64,000 bases of DNA from the NCBI RefSeq assembly GCF_000349845.1, contig NC_020829.1, positions 2,549,001 through 2,613,000 of the forward strand, read 5' to 3'. The notes beneath the pieces were generated by a model, which was not told the origin of the DNA, did no database searches, and worked only from the letters and a program-made list of their open reading frames with translations. Source of the DNA: Pseudomonas sp. ATCC 13867 (lineage in GTDB: Bacteria > Pseudomonadota > Gammaproteobacteria > Pseudomonadales > Pseudomonadaceae). Made by a program: the position numbers and the translations under genes. Shown here one piece after another: positions 59,894 to 64,000 of this stretch (positions are counted from its first letter, which is position 1; each line of letters begins with the position of its first letter).

Positions 59894-60652
59894 TCAATAA
59901 CCTGTAGGGCGCATGGCGCGCAGTTGGTCGAGGGCACAGTTGATGTTGTTCATCGCGGTGGGATTGTTCCTCATCACCACGTTCAGGTTGGCCAGGTTCT
60001 GCACCAGGTTGGTATTGCCGCTCAACGCGATCGCCTGGGCTACGCCGTTGGCACCGATGGTCTGCAGGGCGGTGCCCTGGCCGTTGGCCTGAACCGACAG
60101 TTGCAGGCCGTTGTTGGCGGCGGCCACCGCGACGGTACCGGCGTCGGTGGTGAGGCTCTGGTTCAGGTTGGTGGTGCCGCTGGGCAGGGGAGACGCGGAG
60201 TTGCCCTGCTTGACGTCGATGGTCATGTTGTTGCCGGCCTGGTTGTAGTCGCCGGCGGTGCGCACGCTCTGGGAAATGCCCTGGACCTGGCCGAGGCCGG
60301 CGCCGCCGTTGACCTGCCCTGTACCGGCGTTGGGCGTCGGTATCTGGTTGTTCTGCGGACCGTTGAGCATGGTGACGTTGAACACCGGCGTCGCCACCGG
60401 CATTTTCTTCTGCAGGTCCATCGTGTTCCGCACCTGCATGTTGACCTGTGCCCCGAGGGTCTGTCCGTTGGCGTTCTGCCAGATGCTGGACATGGTCACC
60501 CCGAAGCTGATGATGCGGTCGGGAAGGACGAAACGGCCGCGCAGTTGGGACAGTTCGAGATCGCTCAGTTCCGTCGGCTGCAGCAGGGGGGCCGCGGGTA
60601 CCTGGAAACTTGCGGCGAGGCAGCTCGCGGCAAGCAGGAGTTGTCGTTTCAT
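59894..60652 (-). CDS. fapE: Functional amyloid minor component FapE
   Basis: 252 residues. Signal peptide MKRQLLLAASCLAASFQVPA. The mature protein begins LLQPTELSDLELSQLRGRFVLPD, the FapE family signature, and continues as an Asn/Gln/Gly-rich chain (VQANGQGTALQTIGANGVAQAIALSGNTN). FapE is secreted and is found in small amounts in mature fibrils, where it is thought to be an assembly or capping factor. GGAGA 7 nt upstream supports the start at 60652. A single cysteine lies near the C-terminus (NINCALDQL). Confidence 0.92.
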   Translation of the reverse strand: MKRQLLLAASCLAASFQVPAAPLLQPTELSDLELSQLRGRFVLPDRIISFGVTMSSIWQNANGQTLGAQVNMQVRNTMDLQKKMPVATPVFNVTMLNGPQNNQIPTPNAGTGQVNGGAGLGQVQGISQSVRTAGDYNQAGNNMTIDVKQGNSASPLPSGTTNLNQSLTTDAGTVAVAAANNGLQLSVQANGQGTALQTIGANGVAQAIALSGNTNLVQNLANLNVVMRNNPTAMNNINCALDQLRAMRPTGY

Positions 60653-60686
60653 GGCATTCTCCAAGAGCTTCCTGCTCCGCTCATTC

Positions 60687-61367
60687 TCAGAAGAAGTCGC
60701 TGTGAATGAAGCCAAAGTCCATCAGATCGGCATCCCTGACGGGGCGGAAACGGTCCAGCCGGTCTCGAGCTGTCAGGGGTTCCGGCGGGCTCAGCAACGG
60801 ATTGTTGCGGTCATAGCCATGACCGATGACCGCGAACACGATGCCGTTCCAGCCTTTGTTGAAGTCGTCGCGGGTGTACCGCTTGTGGCCCAATGCGGGG
60901 TCGCCGATGTAGACCCAGTTGCCCTGCGTGCGCTGCAGCACCACGAAGTGCTTGTAGCCACGGATTTCCATCAGGACGATCACCGGAATCTTCAGTTGCT
61001 CGAGCTGCTCGGCCTGGATGCGATAACCGCGGGCGCGCATACCCATGCTCTCGACGTAGCGCTTCATGTCCAGCATCGAGAAGCCCTGTTTGCGCACCTG
61101 TTCGGCGTCGGCGTAGGTCAGCATGCCCTGGATCACTGTCTGCTCATCCAGCGGGGCGTTGTAGGCCTTCTCGAGGATGGTTGCCAGGGCGGCGGCGCCG
61201 CAGCTGAAGTCGGTTTTCTGTTCCACCAGGTCGGCGAAGCGGCGCTCACGGATGCTCTGGACTTCCTTGTACGCGAGGTTGCCGCCGGGCAGCGCGGCGA
61301 ACGGCAGGTAGGCCGCGTCGGCGATTCCGGTCAGCAACAGCAATGTCAGGGCAAAGAGAGAGCGCAT
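60687..61367 (-). CDS. fapD: Functional amyloid C39-like peptidase FapD
   Basis: 226 residues. Signal peptide MRSLFALTLLLLTGIADA. A C39 peptidase-like domain holds the catalytic Cys56 (TDFSCGAAALATILE), His140 (RGYKHFVVLQ) and Asp156 (VYIGDPALGHK). FapD is periplasmic and is required for fibril formation, probably by processing FapF or another Fap protein to allow secretion. The start at 61367 gives the clean signal peptide; 61385 is possible. Neither has a strong ribosome binding site. Confidence 0.93.
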   Translation of the reverse strand: MRSLFALTLLLLTGIADAAYLPFAALPGGNLAYKEVQSIRERRFADLVEQKTDFSCGAAALATILEKAYNAPLDEQTVIQGMLTYADAEQVRKQGFSMLDMKRYVESMGMRARGYRIQAEQLEQLKIPVIVLMEIRGYKHFVVLQRTQGNWVYIGDPALGHKRYTRDDFNKGWNGIVFAVIGHGYDRNNPLLSPPEPLTARDRLDRFRPVRDADLMDFGFIHSDFF

Positions 61368-61426
61368 GGCGGCAGGTCCCGTCATTGAAAGGGGCCCTGG
61401 CCTGGGCCAGGGCCCGATACAGCCAC

Positions 61427-62464
61427 TCAGAAGGTCGACTTGCCGACGCAAGCAGAGCAACCGGCGCCGATGGACAGCGAGTTGGTCTGCTGGTTGCCGC
61501 CACCGGCAGCCACGTTGACGCCGACGTTGCCGGAGACGCCAATGATCGAGCCGTTCAACGAGGCGTTGTTCACGACTGCCTTGTTGAAGCCGGATACCAC
61601 CGGAATATAGCCGGTAGCGAAGCCAGCCAGGCCGATGGTGCCCACTTCGTCGAAGGATAGGGCGCCGCCGTTGTGCATGCGGTCCTGGGCTCCCTGAGCA
61701 TAGCGGTCCACGTCGACGTGGCCGGTGTTGGCGCCGCCCGGGTGGGTTTCGCCTTGCCAGGTATCCAGGTAGGTATCGCCGTGCTGGTCGGAGATCCCCT
61801 TGTAGCCGCCACCTGCGACGAAGCCCATGCCAACCTGTACGTACTCGGTCTTGACGGTGGAGTTGTTGTTGGTGACGTTGCCGGTGCTCAGCTGCGTTGC
61901 GCTGCCGTTGGCACTGGTGTACTGGCCGTTGGATACGGCAGCCGCCATGTCGTTTTTCTGTTGGTTGTAGTTACCCGCGGTCACGTTGACGCCGAAGTTA
62001 CCCGAGACGCCCTGCAGCGAGTTGTTGAGGCTCGCGTTGTTGGCGGTCGAGTAATTGTCCAGCTTGTTGGCATAGGCCTGTTGAGTTACGGACGTCGAGG
62101 CGTTGGCATAGCCGAAGACGAAGTTCTCGTCGGCGGTTGCCAGTGCTACGGCGTTGGCCTGCTGGTTATTGTCGCCCGCTGCGACGTTGGCGCCCACGTT
62201 GCCGGATACGCCGCCGATGGAACCGTTGGCGCTGGCATTGTTCTGGGTGCCTTTGTTGGTGACCTGGTTGCCGTAGTTGTACTGGGCATCGGTCACGGTA
62301 GCGGTGGCGCCACCTTTGGCCCAATCAGGAATGCTGGGCTGGTGGTGTTGATGGTGGTGATCATCCTTTCCTTTGCCTTCACCGCCTTGATCGGCATAAG
62401 CCGCGACGGAAAGTACTGCTGCCATTGCCATTGCTAACGGAGTGAGTAGCAGTTTCGCTTTCAT
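61427..62464 (-). CDS. fapC: Major functional amyloid subunit FapC
   Basis: 345 residues. Signal peptide MKAKLLLTPLAMAMAAVLSV..., then three amyloid repeats: R1 (about 78-109), R2 (142-176) and R3 (305-335), each built on GVSGNxGxNVxAGxxNQQ, separated by a short and a ~125-residue linker. The conserved C-terminal CxxC (Cys336/Cys339) is present. The mature N-terminus carries an unusual histidine-rich stretch KDDHHHQHH. FapC polymerises outside the cell into the main fibril that stiffens biofilms. Confidence 0.95.
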   Translation of the reverse strand: MKAKLLLTPLAMAMAAVLSVAAYADQGGEGKGKDDHHHQHHQPSIPDWAKGGATATVTDAQYNYGNQVTNKGTQNNASANGSIGGVSGNVGANVAAGDNNQQANAVALATADENFVFGYANASTSVTQQAYANKLDNYSTANNASLNNSLQGVSGNFGVNVTAGNYNQQKNDMAAAVSNGQYTSANGSATQLSTGNVTNNNSTVKTEYVQVGMGFVAGGGYKGISDQHGDTYLDTWQGETHPGGANTGHVDVDRYAQGAQDRMHNGGALSFDEVGTIGLAGFATGYIPVVSGFNKAVVNNASLNGSIIGVSGNVGVNVAAGGGNQQTNSLSIGAGCSACVGKSTF

Positions 62465-62514
62465 GGCCTTACTCCTTGCTTATTGTGCATCTAGTGTTGG
62501 GCTAGGTTGGTTGT

Positions 62515-63108
62515 TCAGAGTCCTCCCGCGACTCTGATGCTGAGGTTGTTGTACGACTGGTTGCCAACCCCAGCGCTCTGGTTCACCTGCACCACACCCA
62601 CGCTGCCGGCGAAGGCCTGATCGTCGGTGTTGACTATCCGCTGGCCGGGCATGGCTACAGGGGAACCTGAGTTTCTGGTCACCGCTACGTTTTGGGCGAG
62701 GGTGCTGTCATCGAGGCTTTCTGGATGGCTCGTGCTGTTCGACGCGCTGATCCGCAAGGCATTGATCTGTTGGTTGCCAAGGCCTGCGCCCTGGTTGACG
62801 CCGACCACGCCGCTGCCCTGGAACGAATTGCCCTTGATGCTGGTGCTGGCATCCAGCGAGGCATCGGGGTTGATCAGTCGCAGCTGCTGGTTCTGATAGG
62901 TGGAGGCGTGAGAGTTGGTGCCGTTGGCGAGTGCGCGAGCGTTGCTCTGTTGTTGCTGGTTGCCCGCAGCCTGGTTGACCGAGACGTTGCCCACGTAGGC
63001 GCGACCGGTGCCGTCGATCATGGCGTTGTCCTGCTCGGTCTGGCTGGCGGCGTGGGCCAGCAGCGGTAGCAGCAGGACGCCGGCGCAGAAGACTATGGTG
63101 GTGCGCAT
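62515..63108 (-). CDS. fapB: Minor amyloid subunit / nucleator FapB
   Basis: 197 residues. Signal peptide [20 protein letters not shown]. Three imperfect repeats built on [44 protein letters not shown] and [22 protein letters not shown] show the FapB amyloid motif without the C-terminal CxxC of FapC. FapB is a minor fibril component that speeds nucleation of FapC. GAGGA 7 nt upstream sets the start, which lies 1 nt after the fapA stop. Confidence 0.94.
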   Translation of the reverse strand: MRTTIVFCAGVLLLPLLAHAASQTEQDNAMIDGTGRAYVGNVSVNQAAGNQQQQSNARALANGTNSHASTYQNQQLRLINPDASLDASTSIKGNSFQGSGVVGVNQGAGLGNQQINALRISASNSTSHPESLDDSTLAQNVAVTRNSGSPVAMPGQRIVNTDDQAFAGSVGVVQVNQSAGVGNQSYNNLSIRVAGGL

Positions 63109-63109
63109 G

Positions 63110-63598
63110 TCAGCGTCCTCCACCGAGCATCTGCAGCGGAGCCAGGCCGCGCCCGATGGCGCCGTTGATCTGGTTGGACAACCCGGCACCCGCACCGCCG
63201 CCGCCCGGCGAATGGCCGGCGTTGACGTTGCCGACGGTGTTGTTGATGTTGGCCTGGGTGGTGGTCATGGCCGGCAGGTTGCCGCCCGGCAGGATCATCG
63301 CGTTGATGCCTGAACCGCTGGTGACCGAGGCGAATTCCGCGTCGCCCACTTCGGACGAGCCGAGCGTGCCGCCGATGGTGGCGTTGACCTGGGGTGAGAT
63401 GTTGGTGTTGACGGTGATCGGATTCGGATCAGGCGTCATGGTCGGTCGCGTGGCGACCCGGGGTTGTACCGTGCGTTGCAGTACGATGACGCCGTCGTCG
63501 GCCTGCGCCGCGGCGAATGGCTGCATCGCGACCGCAGCAACGAAGCCTGCGGCCAGCAACGAGCAGGATGCAACTCTCCTTGTGATGCTCCCCGACAT
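63110..63598 (-). CDS. fapA: Functional amyloid operon protein FapA
   Basis: 162 residues. Signal peptide with a hydrophobic core ([17 protein letters not shown]) ending near AQA; the mature chain is Asn/Gly/Thr-rich and low-complexity ([24 protein letters not shown]), as in FapA of other Pseudomonas. Deletion of fapA in studied strains shifts the FapB/FapC content of fibrils, so a periplasmic chaperone role is proposed. It is the first gene of the operon, preceded by a sigma-54 promoter. Confidence 0.92.
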   Translation of the reverse strand: MSGSITRRVASCSLLAAGFVAAVAMQPFAAAQADDGVIVLQRTVQPRVATRPTMTPDPNPITVNTNISPQVNATIGGTLGSSEVGDAEFASVTSGSGINAMILPGGNLPAMTTTQANINNTVGNVNAGHSPGGGGAGAGLSNQINGAIGRGLAPLQMLGGGR

Positions 63599-63651
63599 GA
63601 TGGCGGTTCCTTCTTGGTGCGCTGAGCCCTAACCAGCGGTACCAGCTTGGG

Positions 63652-63665
63652 GCAATTGCCGTGCC
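63652..63665 (-). promoter_or_regulatory. Sigma-54 (-24/-12) promoter of the fap operon
   Basis: The minus strand reads CGGCACGGCAATTGCC: the -24 GG is at 63665-63664 and the -12 GC at 63653-63652, with exactly 10 bp between, matching GGCACG-N4-TTGC. The start of transcription would be near 63640, about 40 nt before fapA. An adjacent inverted repeat TTGCC-AA-GGCAA lies at 63675-63686. Confidence 0.8.
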
Positions 63666-64000
63666 GGAATCGGCTTGCCAAGGCAAATCAACGATTTACG
63701 AAAATGCCGGGGGAACCGTCGCCGTGCAGTGTCGCCTGGGCGTTACAGCGCAGACTGCGGGAATGCCGTCGCGGGCCCTGCAGCGGGGCCTGAATCATGG
63801 GTAAGCCATCATCTGTATCGCTGCTGAAACACAATTTTGTGATGGGGTTCCGTTTCCAGGCGCATCGGGCCTTGCGGCGTATCGGGGGTGTTTCACCGAC
63901 GCAACAGGAGGCCGCTGTTTGTCGATTTTCTGGTACGTATGTGCGCCATTTGGAGATCAATGAATTAGCCAATTCTCGCGGGTTGGCGAATGCATGCCTG
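63666..64000. promoter_or_regulatory. Upstream region of fap, no gene recognised
   Basis: 335 nt to the window end. Candidate upstream activator sites are TTGCCAAGGCAA (63675-63686) and the near-palindrome CACAATTTTGTG (63830-63841), the latter about 165 bp before the -24 box, a typical enhancer distance. An open frame at 63688-63972 on the minus strand looks non-coding. Confidence 0.45.

Noticed and set aside
63688..63972. Minus-strand 94-codon frame upstream of fapA
   Set aside because: No ribosome binding site, no family, and it lies over the upstream activating region of the sigma-54 promoter.

Overview
The window is high-GC chromosomal DNA from a Pseudomonas, most likely of the P. aeruginosa / nitroreducens / citronellolis / knackmussii lineage. 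The grounds are the typical Pseudomonas REP palindromes between genes, a functional-amyloid fapABCDEF operon, a second EF-G gene, the davBA lysine pathway, and a block (about 17.4-39.5 kb) whose gene order matches, from memory, P. aeruginosa PA2557-PA2542. No rRNA, tRNA, CRISPR array, insertion sequence or prophage was seen.

Layout. 0.2-1.8 kb: an MHS-family transporter on the minus strand. 2.3-9.3 kb: a quinohemoprotein amine dehydrogenase operon: a CcmF-like cytochrome c assembly protein, the diheme alpha subunit (qhpA), the radical-SAM thioether synthase (qhpD), the crosslinked CTQ gamma subunit (qhpC) and the beta-propeller subunit (qhpB). The leader protease, ABC exporter and flavin monooxygenase needed to finish QhpC are not here. 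9.9-15.7 kb: a compact four-gene cluster that looks like an undescribed exopolysaccharide machine: a six-CxxC zinc-ribbon (TackOD1-like) protein with a degenerate GGDEF domain, a membrane GT2 synthase, a TolC-like channel fused to a predicted TIM-barrel hydrolase domain, and an HlyD/Alg44-like periplasmic adaptor. This is my best candidate for a new system. 16.0-16.9 kb: the PBP7-type endopeptidase pbpG.

17.3-27.9 kb: an acyl-CoA catabolic block (two acyl-CoA ligases, AraC regulator, HSD10-like dehydrogenase, thiolase, two acyl-CoA dehydrogenases, LysR regulator) with a perfect 16-bp operator-like palindrome in front. 28-34 kb: a TerC membrane protein whose leader can fold so as to hide its ribosome binding site, a PstS-OmpA fusion, an orphan regulator with a pseudo-receiver, exonuclease III and a GNAT enzyme. 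34.1-39.5 kb: the tamA-tamB pair. 39.8-42.6 kb: an Mg2+ P-type ATPase. 42.7-45.5 kb: a two-subunit molybdenum hydroxylase (iorAB type). 45.5-47 kb: small housekeeping genes (RraB-like, FrnE-like). 47.5-49.7 kb: fusA2 behind an AT-rich island. 49.7-50.2 kb: a structured intergenic repeat element.

50.2-53.4 kb: davB-davA (L-lysine to 5-aminovalerate) with a divergent Lrp/AsnC regulator. 53.6-57 kb: an AhpD-like protein, a REP/microsatellite cluster, and a divergent pair made of a GNAT-C39-peptidase fusion and a RimK-type ATP-grasp ligase, probably a peptide-modification system of unknown substrate. 57.1-63.6 kb: a sigma-54 activator (VpsR type) converging on the fap operon, whose upstream region carries a correctly spaced -24/-12 promoter. 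The two together suggest dedicated sigma-54 control of amyloid formation.

All product calls come from reading the translated sequence and from remembered families; no database search was possible.
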